This document shows positions 23,709-33,146 of a stretch of DNA of 64,000 nt, one piece after another. A model generated the notes under the pieces. That model ran no database searches. It was not told where the DNA came from and saw only the letters and a list, made by a program, of their open reading frames with translations. A program made the position numbers and the translations under genes. Source of the stretch: Leptodactylus fallax. Its lineage: Eukaryota; Chordata; Amphibia; Anura; Leptodactylidae. The stretch is from positions 8,868,001 to 8,932,000 of the forward strand of contig CAMRHE010000011.1 in the NCBI GenBank assembly GCA_947044405.1, written 5' to 3'. Numbering within the stretch: position 1 is the first letter of the stretch; each line of letters starts with the position of its first letter.

Positions 23709-23985
23709 TAAGGCTGAAGCCCCATGTTGTGAAAATGCAGCACTTTTGCCGCTGCGGAAATGCTGAGGCAAGAAGTTGCGTTTTACCGTCCCCGCAAAGT
23801 GGATGGGATTTTGGCTAATCCCATCCACACATCCCAGAAAAAATCTGCAGAAGTAAGCTGCATTTTCACAAATGCCCACATTTCTGTAAAGGTATAATAG
23901 GGACAGAATGTCTACAGAGGTAAACTTGTGGTTTTTTTCAGCAGTGTTTTTTCTCTGTGTTTCACTAGATGGGGCCTTAGTCTTA
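23709..23985. mobile_element. MITE family A inserted in family C
   Basis: Starts TAAGGCTGAAGCCCCATG and ends GATGGGGCCTTAGTCTTA, an inverted pair. The family C sequence is continuous across it when compared with the right arm. Landmarks include GTGGATGGGATTTTGGCTAA and AAAGGTATAATAGGGACAG. Confidence 0.75.
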
Positions 23986-24177
23986 CTGATGCAAAAAAAA
24001 ACTCATGCACAAAACTGATGCAAACAGATACAAATGGATGGCCATGTATTTGTACAGAGATCAATGTAAATAAAAGGAATCCATTTCTGTCAGGTTTTTT
24101 TGACAGATACAGTAAAGGAAATTAGTATTTGATCCCTTGCTGATTTTGTAAGTTTGCCCACTGACAAAGACATGACA

Positions 24178-24592
24178 CAGTAACGTCTAGTCCTCTCCAT
24201 CTCCCGAACATCTCCACATAAATAAAGACTCAACACACTTGGATGGAATAATTTGGCCACAGCAGCCATCTTTATTACACACCAAACATATAACAAATTA
24301 TTTAACAATTACCTGAGTACGTAACCTTTTTCTAAAGGCTAAGGAGGTCCTCGAAGCCCACAACCTGGCCTATTGCCCTTTTTCGTTGTTTTACCTCCAG
24401 CCGTACGCCCGGCTCAGAGGCACCAAGTCACCCTTCCCAGGTGACGGAATCCCATATTAAAGATTCCCCATTTTAGGCCAGCCAAATTTCCAGGCATATC
24501 AATGCCACTCCTTGGGGAGTCCAGAGCCTTAAAGCTCCCTCCCCAACCACAGAACCACCTCCTTCTTGCCCAACTCCGAGGACCCCCCCGCC
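24178..24592 (-). repeat. Ngaro repeat B2
   Basis: Begins CAGTAACGTCTAGTCCTCTC and ends at a CCCCCCCGCC run. It differs from B1 at about four positions over 415 bp. Confidence 0.9.
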
Positions 24593-24710
24593 AAGCTGCC
24601 GTGACTGATCGCCCAACCACATCAATACTACCCCACTATGGCATCACTGTGAACTCCCCACCCACTTTCTTCGTCCCCATGACTACCTATAACGAGGGAG
24701 GGAGGGTGGG

Positions 24711-24904
24711 AGATTATTCCCTTGTTCTCTTCACCGCGAGTGCCGTTAGCTTTCGCCGGCTTTTTCTTTTAAACCACCCCTCTCCACCAACCTCGCTTGG
24801 GCTCCGCCTCCGCTTCCACAAACCCACCAATGGCTGCCGTCCAGACGCACAGCGTCATGTGGGCCTCCCCTTAAGCTGCGCTTCTTCGTCCGGCCCTTTC
24901 TTGA
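24711..24904 (-). repeat. Ngaro repeat A2
   Basis: AGATTATTCCCTTGTTCTCT to GGCCCTTTCTTGA. About seven single-base differences from A1. The spacer 24593-24710 between A2 and B2 is not repeated elsewhere in the element. Confidence 0.9.
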
Positions 24905-24906
24905 TG

Positions 24907-25320
24907 CAGTAACGTCTAGTCCTCTCCATCTCCCGAACATCTCCACCTAAATAAAGACTCAACACACTTGGATGGAATAATTTGGCCACAGCAGCCATCT
25001 TTATTACACACCAAACATATAACAAATTATTTAACAATTACCTGAGCACGTAACCTTTTTCTAAAGGCTAAGGAGGTCCTCGAAGCCCACAACCTGGCCT
25101 ATTGCCCTTTTTCGTTGTTTTACCTCCAGCCGTACGCCCGGCTCAGAGGCACCAAGTCACCCTTCCCAGGTGACGGAATCCCATATTAAAGATTCCCCAT
25201 TTTAGGCCAGCCAAATTTCCAGGCATATCAATGCCACTACTTGGGGAGTCCAGAGCCTTAAAGCTCCCTCCCCAACCACAGAACCACCTCCTTCTTGCCC
25301 AACTCCGAGGACCCCCCGCC
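24907..25320 (-). repeat. Ngaro repeat B1
   Basis: Nearly identical to B2. It abuts A2 through the two bases TG (24905-24906), the internal B1-A2 junction expected from a circular DNA intermediate. Confidence 0.9.
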
Positions 25321-25342
25321 ATAAACGCCAAGTCTTGACCCC

Positions 25343-25985
25343 TTAAGACTTAGCGTCCCTCCACACCTTTAGCGCTACCTCGATTCCTTCCTGAATCGCC
25401 AGGCACCATAAATCAGTACCCACCGCGTTCAAGTGCACTCCGTCCCTGCGCCAAAAATTACCCTCACCCACCTCCAGATCCCTATGACGAATGGCCACAG
25501 AACCATTGCGTTGAAAAAACCTGGCCACCGCCCTGTTCACTTTAACTCTGGCTCTGTTAATACTGTCCACGCATCGTGCCCCCCTCCAGACATGCCTGTG
25601 CACCATATCGGACCACACCGTAACAATACCTGGCGATAAAGCCCATAGCCTCAGCATATCAAACTTGATGTCCCTGATCAGCTCTCGAGATGGCCTGGAC
25701 CCTAGATCATTCCCACCCACATGCAACACCAATACGTCGGGGGGAGCGATCCAACCTAGAAAAACGGTGAAACTCCGGTAACACACCCGACCAGCACATG
25801 CCCCTCAAACCTAACCACCTTACCGCCACCCGGTCCCTGGGGAAACCCAACTGGCGACCTTCCGGACGAACAGCGGCCCTAAGAGCCCCCCAGAACACAA
25901 AGGAGTGACCCAGGATCCACACCAATTCCAAAACACCGTCACCTGAAAAACATAAAATACAACAAAAAACACCGTCACCAGCCAC
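25343..25985 (-). pseudogene. SGNH-type hydrolase carried by the Ngaro element
   Basis: Two overlapping frames give one esterase-like protein. The first (25985-25707) reads LVWILGHSFVFWGALRA, where GHS stands at the nucleophile-serine block, then AVRWLGLRGMCWSG. The second (25786-25343) reads PDVLVLHVGGNDLGSRPSRE (GGND block) and RRDGVHLNAVGTDL (the DxxH block with catalytic Asp and His). SGNH hydrolases cut ester bonds. A hydrolase of this kind downstream of the recombinase is known from vertebrate Ngaro elements, where its role is unknown. A frameshift between 25707 and 25786 breaks the gene. It ends 18 bases before repeat B1. Confidence 0.8.
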
Positions 25986-26009
25986 TTTTTTTAACTCACC
26001 CGTTTTAAT

Positions 26010-26968
26010 TCAGCCACTCTGGCCGTACGTAAGACCGAAACCTGACCAACTCCCATCTGCCAATTTTTTGCACGACTTCATCCCCCAACCCTCTCCTGGC
26101 TGCCTCCGTTGCTGCCCCAATGCGAAAGGAGTGACCCCCAAAAATGGACAACGACCACACTGTACTAAACATTTCCGGAAAACCGCCAAAAATTGGAACC
26201 GAGACAGGTAAGACCCGTCTTCATGCCGCAACAAGGGGTCCCCCGCGAACTGCAGCCTCGGCCTGAACTCCCGAAAACACGCCACCGGACACAAGGCGAC
26301 CCCCGGGACCTCAAACAGTATGACCCTGCTAACCTTACCAGCCTGATCCATTTTTGACCTCCGAATCCTAAATTCCAATCGGTCAGCATACAAATCCACA
26401 TCCTCCGCCACTAAGCCCCCAGGCCGTCGAGTAGTCGGACTCACTAACTCACACAAACGCATGGCCCCGAAGAATGCTAACGAGAAGGCCAAACGGAACA
26501 GTAGAACCTCACTACCTGATTTACACACCCACTCCAAACTGACCCCCAACTCCAACAACAACTGAAACGAAACCGGTCGTCTCTGATCCACAGTCCCCCA
26601 TCCTCTCCTCCAACCTTTAAAGCCTGTCGCACCGCAAACGCCTTGGTAGCATCAACCAGACCCCTCGCCTTGAAACCATAAGCCAAACCCGCCATCAGAC
26701 GATTTACTCGTGACACAGACCACCCCTCCTCCTTACATTGCCCTAGCAACAGAAAGACTAAGGCCTCATCACTCTCCACTAATGCCCCAAACAGACCTTT
26801 CCATTCTTCCCATTGCCGCCAAGCCACTGTATATGCCGTGCATGTCCCTTTTGATAAAGAGGCTGAGATCAAACCGTGTGCCGCCCATAGGGCAGGTCCC
26901 AAAGATTCTCCAGCCAGTAGTCTCCAACTCTCTCCGCCTCTGGCGCCAGCTGATGAAACTGATCCCAC
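26010..26968 (-). pseudogene. Tyrosine recombinase of the Ngaro element, two frameshifts
   Basis: The first frame (26968-26477) gives the N-terminal core-binding domain: LSKGTCTAYTVAWRQWEEW and VSRVNRLMAGLAYGFKARG. The second frame (26591-26010) gives the catalytic domain: FFGAMRLCELVS with the first Arg and IRRSKMDQAGKV with the catalytic Lys region. A further shift in a T/G run near 26145 restores GHSFRIGAATEAARRGLGDE, IGRW and RFRSYVRPE, which hold the His-x-x-Arg pair, the Trp/His position and the nucleophile Tyr. All active-site residues are thus readable across frames. The enzyme would insert the circular DNA copy by strand exchange. Its N-terminus overlaps the RT gene end by 100 bases. 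Confidence 0.88.
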
Positions 26969-28650
26969 TGTAAACGAGACAGTGCATCAGCAATGCAGTT
27001 ATCCACCCCCGGGACATGCACCGCCACCACCCATGCGTTTAACGCTAAGCACAACAAAACCAACTTCTGTAAAACACAAACCACTGGTGGGGAAGAGGCG
27101 GACAATTTGTTAATGGCTTGAACCACCCCCAGATTATCGCAATGCATTCGGATCTTCCTGTTCCTAAAACGGTCCCCACACACTGACATTGCCACTACAA
27201 TCGGGAACAGTTCCAGCAATGCAAGATTCCGAGTCCAACCCAACTCTCTCCATTCTTTTGGCCAGGAACCCACACACCGTCTCCCTTGACAATAAGCCCC
27301 AAAACCCACACTCCCTGCTGCGTCTGTGAATAACTCGAGGTCAAAAGAATCCACCACCCGCTCTTGTATCAAAGAGCGACCATTATAGTTCTCCATAAAT
27401 GAATCCCAAACTGCTAAATTGTCACGCAATTCCTTTCCCAAGTGCACATAATGATGAGGAGCACCAACACCACATGTCGCCACTGCTAACCTCCTACAAA
27501 AAACCCTGACCATCGGCAAAATGCGACAGGCAAAATTTTGCTTCCCCAACAGGGACTGTAACTCCCGCAACGTCAGCTTTTTCCGCCGCATCGTCCCACG
27601 TACATCCGACCACAACTGAGCCAACTTTTCTTCCGGTAAACGGCATTCCATTGCCACGGAATCAATACAGATTCCCAAGAAAGTCAAGGATGTCACCAGC
27701 CCCACCGTTTTTTCATGTGCTAAAGGAATCCCAAAATCCCCTGCCACCTTTTCCAACGTATGTAACAACATTGAACATACCCCTGACCCCGCCGGACCAA
27801 TACATAAAAAATCGTCAAGATAATGTATCACTGACGACCATCCCGCCTCCCGCCGCACTACCCATTCTACAAACGTGCTAAATGACTCAAAGTAAGCGCA
27901 TGAAAGCGAACAACCCATGGGTAAACAACGGTCAACAAAGTAGCCCCCGTCCCAATAACAACCTAATAAATGTAAACTATCTTCATTAACCGGCAGCAAG
28001 CGAAATGCCGCCTCCACATCAGCCTTTGCTAACAACGCTCCCTGCCCCAACTCTCTAACCCACTTCACCGCCTCATCGAACGACGTATAACACACTGAAC
28101 AAAGCCCTGGATCTATCCTGTCGTTAACCGAGGAACCCTTGGGGAAGGACAAGTGATGTATAAGCCGGAATTTGTTGGGCTCCCTCTTTGGGACCACTCC
28201 CAAAGGAGAAACCCTCAAACCCCTGATGGGAGGCTCCGCAAAAGGCCCCGCCATCCGCCCCAACTCCACCTCTTTGCGCAGTTTCTCAGTCACCACCCCT
28301 GGATGCTGGTAAGCAGACTTTAAATTTTTTAACGCACACTGATGTTCCCCTTCCTCAAATGGGATCCTGAACCCCCACAAAAACCCCTCCCCCAATAATT
28401 GTGCCGCTCCCCTATCCGGGTACTCACTTAGAAACGGATGCATCGCGTCCAGCCTGACCGGACTCAGTCCCTTTTCCAGTACCCTCCCCACCTTTTTGCT
28501 TCCCTCCCTTGAAACACCTGGATGCCCCATGCCCCCCCCCACAAGAGTAGCACTCGTGCTTAAATTTGCACTTAGCTCCGAACTTGCAGGAACCCTCATT
28601 GAAAGCAAAGCACAATCCTTTTTGGGAAGCCGCCGAGCGCCCTGACCCAT
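26869..28650 (-). CDS. Ngaro reverse transcriptase and RNase H, uninterrupted 593-codon frame
   Basis: From ATG at 28650 the frame stays open for 593 residues. Reverse transcriptase fills about residues 100-380: KFRLIHHLSFP near 160, KADVEAAFR with a catalytic Asp at 211, LPMGCSLSCAYFE near 243, and YLDD at 277-280. RNase H follows: LELFTDAAGSVGFGAY (Asp 443), LALLELFPIV (Glu 480), MHCDNLGVV (Asp 505) and IADALSR (Asp 555), a full set of acidic residues. The first 70 residues overlap gag in another frame and may not be translated as such. No integrase, protease or chromodomain is visible, as expected for DIRS-order elements. It is the only Ngaro gene here without a visible break. Confidence 0.92.
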   Translation of the reverse strand: MGQGARRLPKKDCALLSMRVPASSELSANLSTSATLVGGGMGHPGVSREGSKKVGRVLEKGLSPVRLDAMHPFLSEYPDRGAAQLLGEGFLWGFRIPFEEGEHQCALKNLKSAYQHPGVVTEKLRKEVELGRMAGPFAEPPIRGLRVSPLGVVPKREPNKFRLIHHLSFPKGSSVNDRIDPGLCSVCYTSFDEAVKWVRELGQGALLAKADVEAAFRLLPVNEDSLHLLGCYWDGGYFVDRCLPMGCSLSCAYFESFSTFVEWVVRREAGWSSVIHYLDDFLCIGPAGSGVCSMLLHTLEKVAGDFGIPLAHEKTVGLVTSLTFLGICIDSVAMECRLPEEKLAQLWSDVRGTMRRKKLTLRELQSLLGKQNFACRILPMVRVFCRRLAVATCGVGAPHHYVHLGKELRDNLAVWDSFMENYNGRSLIQERVVDSFDLELFTDAAGSVGFGAYCQGRRCVGSWPKEWRELGWTRNLALLELFPIVVAMSVCGDRFRNRKIRMHCDNLGVVQAINKLSASSPPVVCVLQKLVLLCLALNAWVVAVHVPGVDNCIADALSRLQWDQFHQLAPEAERVGDYWLENLWDLPYGRHTV

Positions 28651-30184
28651 CAGCGCCCCCGGCCCCGGACGGAAAGGACTGCCCTGAACGCACCGAAGCT
28701 GTTACCCTAAGCCACAGCCCAATATCCTTGTGATCCCACCGGATACTGGGCCTGACTGCTTTACGTTGACGAAATTGTTCGTCATACCTCAACCATGCAT
28801 GACCCCCATAAACCCTGTACGCCTCCCCGATCGCGTCCATATAGCAGAAAAGGGCGGAGCAGTTCTCCGGCGCCTTTTCCCCAATTACGCTTGCCAAGAT
28901 TGCAAAAGCTTGCAACCAATTGGCGAATGTCCGCGGAATCAGTCTATACCACTGTTTTTCTTCCTCTTCTTTTTTAGTTTCGTCCTTTTTAACCCTATCC
29001 AGGTTAAATCTTTCCAAGGGGAGCAGGGAGAAAATCTCCACATACTCCCCTTTCCAAATCCTCTCCCTCACTTCTTGCTTTAGATGCGCCCCCAAGGGCC
29101 CTTCAAAGCAAACATAGACTTCGCCTTTTGCGGAATCATCCAACCTCAAGGGCTCGTCTTCCTTACCCTTGTTCCCTGCTGACTCCTGACCCACACTCGC
29201 ATCCGCTGCAGGGGTTCCCGCCCCCCTGCCCCCCCTTGCGACACCCCACTCACGGATCCCGCACTGCGCCCCACTATGCCTGAACCTGAAACACCTACTC
29301 CGGGCAAACCCGACCCTACCCAAGCTGCTACTGGCGATGGCAATACAGGGGCCGACATGCCCCGTAATAAATGACCCAAAACCCCTAAGAAATCGGCTAA
29401 CCCCCCCCCACCACCCCAGGGTGCCCTCCCCCACCCTGAGTTGCGAGCAAGGGAAAAGGTGTAGGAAACATAGACGAACACCCACCTGACTTCCTGGGTG
29501 CTGTGAGCCCACCAGTCGCTGGTCCCAGGTCCAGCCGAGATACCGTCATCACTTCGCCCTGCGAACTCCTGTATGGAAGATGAATTGCTGAGGACACCGA
29601 CTGAAGACCCGATCCTCCCTCTCCGACCGAGGAGGAGATCGACGGAGCCGGGGACTGTGTCTGCACACACACGCCATTGCCAAGGCCCGACTGGAGCCGC
29701 CCGTCTGAAGAAGAGCGCTGAAGGCCCACCGACAGTGAACCCGCATCCTGAGTAACATCAGCCTGCCGGGCAGGCCCCAGGAGACCCGCTGCACCCTGGG
29801 ACACCGCCGCACCTGGTCCTGCACCATTGCTGCCAAGCTGCACGTGCGAAGGCGCGGCCTGACAGCCTCCGACGCGGATCCCGCCGCCCGCCTGGATTCT
29901 TCCCTCCCCGAGACCGCCTGGTTGAAGCTGTCGAACTGGCGTCCCGGGTCGGAGGGTCCCTGGAGGGGGCTCTGTCTGCGACGCTGGATCCGCGGGGCCT
30001 CGTCGGGACTGAGGCGCGCCGGAGGCCTGGTCCTCCGCGGCCGTCTGCGAGATGTCGGGGAGGCCACAACGGAGGCTTCCCCAGGCCCCTGAAGCAGACC
30101 TGAGATCTGTGTCTGCAACCAGTCGGCACCGCGCTCCTCTGCAGAGGCCCGCAGCTGGGCCAGAAGATTATCGAGGTCCGCCAT
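28424..30184 (-). pseudogene. Ngaro gag-like protein, frameshifted
   Basis: ATG at 30184 opens MADLDNLLAQLRASAEERGA, 20 bases inside repeat A1. The N-terminal part is Arg/Pro-rich and runs through more than one frame to about 29550. The conserved part is open from about 29170 to 28424: LLPLERFNLDRVKKDE, FANWLQAFAILASVIGEK, ALFCYMDAIGEAYRVYGGHA and LRYDEQFRQRKAVRPSIRW. It ends with a CCCH zinc finger (C-x7-C-x5-C-x3-H in CFAFNEGSCKFGAKCKFKH) and a zinc knuckle (CYSCGGGHGASRC). Such proteins package the element RNA. The gag stop overlaps the RT frame by 226 bases. The frameshift lies between 29150 and 29700 but I cannot place it exactly. Confidence 0.8.
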
Positions 30185-30203
30185 GAAGAAATGTGGCGAC
30201 GGA

Positions 30204-30397
30204 AGATTATTCCCTTGTTCTCTTCACCGCAAGTGCCGTTAGCTTTCGCGGGCTTTTTATTTTAAACCGCCCCTCTCCACCAACCTCGCTTGGGCTCCGC
30301 CTCCACTTCCACAAACCCACCAATGGCTGCCGTCCAGACGCACAGCATCATGTAGGCCTCCCCTTAAGCTGCGCTTCTTCGTCCGGCCCTTTCTTGA
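30204..30397 (-). repeat. Ngaro repeat A1
   Basis: The upstream end of the element on the minus strand, next to the gag start. It joins Tc1 sequence (ACAGTCTATAATTTTAAGG) at 30398. Confidence 0.9.
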
Positions 30398-30547
30398 ACA
30401 GTCTATAATTTTAAGGGTAGGTTCATTTTAACAGTGAGAGATAGAATATCAAAAATAAAATCCAGAAAATCACATTGTATAAATTTTATAAATTTCTTTG
30501 CATTTTGCAGAGAGAAATAAGTATTTGATCCCTCTGGCAAACAAGAC

Positions 30548-31559
30548 TTAATACTTGGTGGCAAAACCCTTGTTGTCAAGCACAGCAGTCGGTCGTTTTT
30601 TGTAGTTGATGATGAGGTTTGTGCACATGTCAGGAGGAATTTTGGTCCACTCCTCTTTGCAGATCATCTCTAAATCAGATTTTGAGGCTGTTGCTTGGCA
30701 ACTCGAAGCTTCAGCTCCCTCCATAAGTTTTCTATGGAATTAAGGTCTGGAGACTGGCTAGGCCACTCCATGACCTTAATGTGCTTCTTTTTGAGCCACT
30801 GCTTTGTTGCCTTGGCTGTATGTTTTGGGTCATTGTCCTGCTGGAAGACCCAGCCATGACCCATTTTTAATGTCCTAACGGAGGGAAGGAGGTTGTCACT
30901 CAGGATTTTACGGTACATGGCTCCATCCATTCTCCCATTGATGCGGTGAAGTACTCCTGTGCCCTTAGAAGAGAAACACCCCCAAAACATAATGTTTCCA
31001 TGCTTGACAGTGGGGACGGTGTTCTTTGGGTCATAGGCAGCATTTTCTTCCTCCAAACACGGCGAGTTGAGTTAATGCCAAAGAGCTCAATTTTTGTCTC
31101 ATCTGACCACAGCACCTTCTCCCATTCACTCGCAGAATCATCCAGGTGTTCATTGGCAAACTTCAGACAGGCCTGCACATGGGCCTTCTTGAGCAGGGGG
31201 ACCTTGCGGGCACTGCAGGATTTTAATCCATTACGGCGTAATGTGTTACCAATGGTTTTCTTGGTGACTGTGGTCCCAACTGCCTTGAGATCATTAGCAA
31301 GTTCCCCCCGTGCAGTTTTAGGCTGATCTCTCACCTTCCTCATGATCAAGGATACCCTACGAGGTGAGATTTTACATGGAGCCCCAGATTGATGTTGATT
31401 GACAGTCATTTTGTATTTCTTCCATTTTCTTACTATTGTACCAACAGTTGTCTCCTTCTCACCCAGCGTCTTACTTATGGTTTTATAGCCCATTCCAGCC
31501 TTGTGCAGGTCTATGATCTTGTCCCTGACATCCTTAGAAAGCTCTTTGGTCTTGCCCAT
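30548..31559 (-). pseudogene. Tc1-type transposase (third family), frameshifted
   Basis: ATG at 31559 starts [20 protein letters not shown]. Residues 1-110 form paired helix-turn-helix domains ([40 protein letters not shown]). The core shows [19 protein letters not shown], then a shift near 31040, then [17 protein letters not shown] and [15 protein letters not shown], which keep the DD34E spacing though Pro is replaced by Ser before IEN. Another shift near 30683 follows QNLI, and the C-terminus [15 protein letters not shown] tail ends at a TAA at 30548-30550. The length matches the usual 337-340 residues. Close relatives of this family occur widely in fishes and frogs. Confidence 0.9.
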
Positions 31560-32261
31560 GTTGTAGTGTTGTAGAGGTTAGAGTCTGACTGATTAATTGA
31601 GTCTGTGGACAGAAGTCTTTTATACAGGTGACAATATACAGTAAGAGAGTTGTCTGTAATGCAGGTAACGAGTTGATTAGGAGCGTCTAACTGGTCTGTA
31701 GGAGCCAGAACTCTTAATGGTTGGTAGGGGATCAAATACTTATTTCTCTCTGCAAAATGCAAATGAACCTAACCTTAAAATTATAGACTGTTCATGTCTT
31801 TGTCAGTGGGCAAACTTACAAAATCAGCAAGGGATCAAATACTTATTTCCTTCACTGTACATAAGTATGGTATACTATGTTGCCTTAAAAAAACGGATCT
31901 GTTTTGTTTTAATACATTGATCTCTATGCATACAGATGGCCATCCATTTGCATTAGTTTTTTGCATCCGTTAAATGGATGGCTAAACGGATGTAAAAAAA
32001 AAAAAAAACTTGATGCGAATGTTTTTTATTTTAATTTCCCCACATAACACATTTAAGATGACACAGTATAGGCCAGAATTGTTCCACAATTTTGTTGCAT
32101 AATTCTGGGGCAAAGTTAGCCAAAATAAGTACTGAAGGTCCATCTTGTAAAGGTTGCATAAACCAGTATTTATCTATATATGCCTATGCTTGTTGATGTC
32201 AGGGGCAGGGGATGGAGGTAGAAGAAAAGTAGGAAACCACACACTTTCACAAGTGTGCTTT

Positions 32262-32705
32262 AGGCTAAGGACCCACGTAGCGAGACACAGCAAATAAATG
32301 CGAAGGAAATACATCACATTTTTTTCTGCATTATTATATCAGCGTTTCTGTAGTTGTGTTGTGAATGTACTGGTATAATGTCAATATGACTGACAAGAAT
32401 TTAACCTGTAAGTTGTATTTTCAGTAGATTTAAACTAAGGCCCCACGTAGCGAAGCACAGCTAAAAAACAATGTGGAAAAAAAACGTGGCGGAAATGCAT
32501 TGTGTTTTTTTTTCTGCAGCGTTTTTTCACAGAAAGTATGCAGACTTTTCCTCTGCAGATTTTCTGGCCCTATTATACCTATACGTAAAACACCAGCTTT
32601 TCTGAAGGTATAATTGACATGCTGCAATTTTAAAAAATGTGTGGATAGGATTAGTCAGAATCCCATCCACTTTACAGATACTGTAAAATACAGTGTGGGG
32701 CCCCA
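32262..32705. mobile_element. MITE family A, two overlapping partial copies
   Basis: One left end (TAGGCTAAGGACCCACGTAG) starts at 32262 and a second (ACTAAGGCCCCACGTAGCGA) at 32434, followed by GCAGCGTTTTTTCACAGAAA, GAAGGTATAATTGACATGC and ATCCCATCCACTTTACAG. The region between the two left ends carries the unrelated motif also seen at 17150-17230. Confidence 0.65.
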
Positions 32706-32784
32706 GTTTAAGTGGAGAATTTATAGCTCATTGGTTTTAGTCAGGGCTGATTCTAGCTTATCTGCTGTTTGAGGCATAATTTAA

Positions 32785-33142
32785 CCCCTTCCCTACGGAG
32801 GAATTTTACAGGGGTCTGATTGCTAATGCAATGCAAAATATCAGCATTTGTATGAAAGGCTGCATAAAGCTGAATACTTTTGCACATCACACTTTTCAGA
32901 TTTTTATTTGATTAATATTTTGAAAACCATGTATCATTTTCATTCCATGTCACAATTATGTGCTAGTTTGTGTTGGTTTATCACTTAAAATCTCAATAAC
33001 ATACATTTAAGTTTGTGGTTGTAAGGTGACAAAATGTGAAAAAGTTCAAAGGGCATTAATACTTTTGCAAGGCACTGTATGTACATTTGCGTTAAGTACC
33101 AGGTGGCCAGGACGTAATAGTACGCCCATGATCGTTAAGGGG
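32785..33142. mobile_element. TTAA-flanked element carrying a solitary Tc1 end
   Basis: TTAA at 32781-32784 and 33143-33146, with ends CCCCTTCCCTACGG and complement-like GTTAAGG. Bases from about 32853 to 33077 are a Tc1-type right end closing with ACTTTTGCAAGGCACTG and TA, the same terminus as the MITE at 45930. Confidence 0.6.
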
Positions 33143-33146
33143 TTAA

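Larger units (their letters stand above)
24176..30397 (-). mobile_element. Ngaro-type tyrosine-recombinase retrotransposon, full length with split direct repeats
   Basis: On the minus strand the order is A1 (30397-30204), gag, RT/RNase H, tyrosine recombinase, SGNH hydrolase, B1 (25320-24907), A2 (24904-24711), a 118-bp spacer and B2 (24592-24178). A1 matches A2 and B1 matches B2, which is the split direct repeat arrangement that defines Ngaro elements within the DIRS order. It lies inside the left terminal repeat of the Tc1 element. The flanks read ACATGA and ACAGTC, which join into the exact sequence preserved in the other Tc1 end. Only TGA could count as duplicated, consistent with recombinase-mediated integration and not with an integrase or endonuclease. 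Confidence 0.9.
24110..31857 (-). mobile_element. Tc1/mariner transposon split by a Ngaro element
   Basis: The left end is CAGTAAAGGAAATTAGTATT and the right end is its near complement (ATACTTATTTCCTTCACTG), with TA at 24108-24109 and 31858-31859. Inner copies of AAATAAGTATTTGATCCC occur at 30517-30534 and, inverted, at 31730-31747, giving the two-site layout of Tc1 ends. Without the Ngaro insert the element is about 1.53 kb, normal for the group. It interrupts the family C MITE. Confidence 0.92.
23666..32010. mobile_element. Palindromic MITE (family C), host of nested insertions
   Basis: The left arm (23666-23708 plus 23986-24107) and the right arm (31860-32010) are inverted copies: CACATCAAGGTTTTTACATC at 23674 against the complement near 31985, and AAATGGATGGCCAT plus AGAGATCAATGTA at 24029-24068 against the complement at 31916-31952. 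Everything between the arms was inserted later. Once the insertions are removed the MITE is only about 320 bp. Confidence 0.75.

Noticed and set aside
24178..25320. Tandem deletion copy of the Ngaro element at its left side
   Set aside because: The order B2, A2, B1 with A1 at the other end is what split direct repeats predict, so a second element is not needed.
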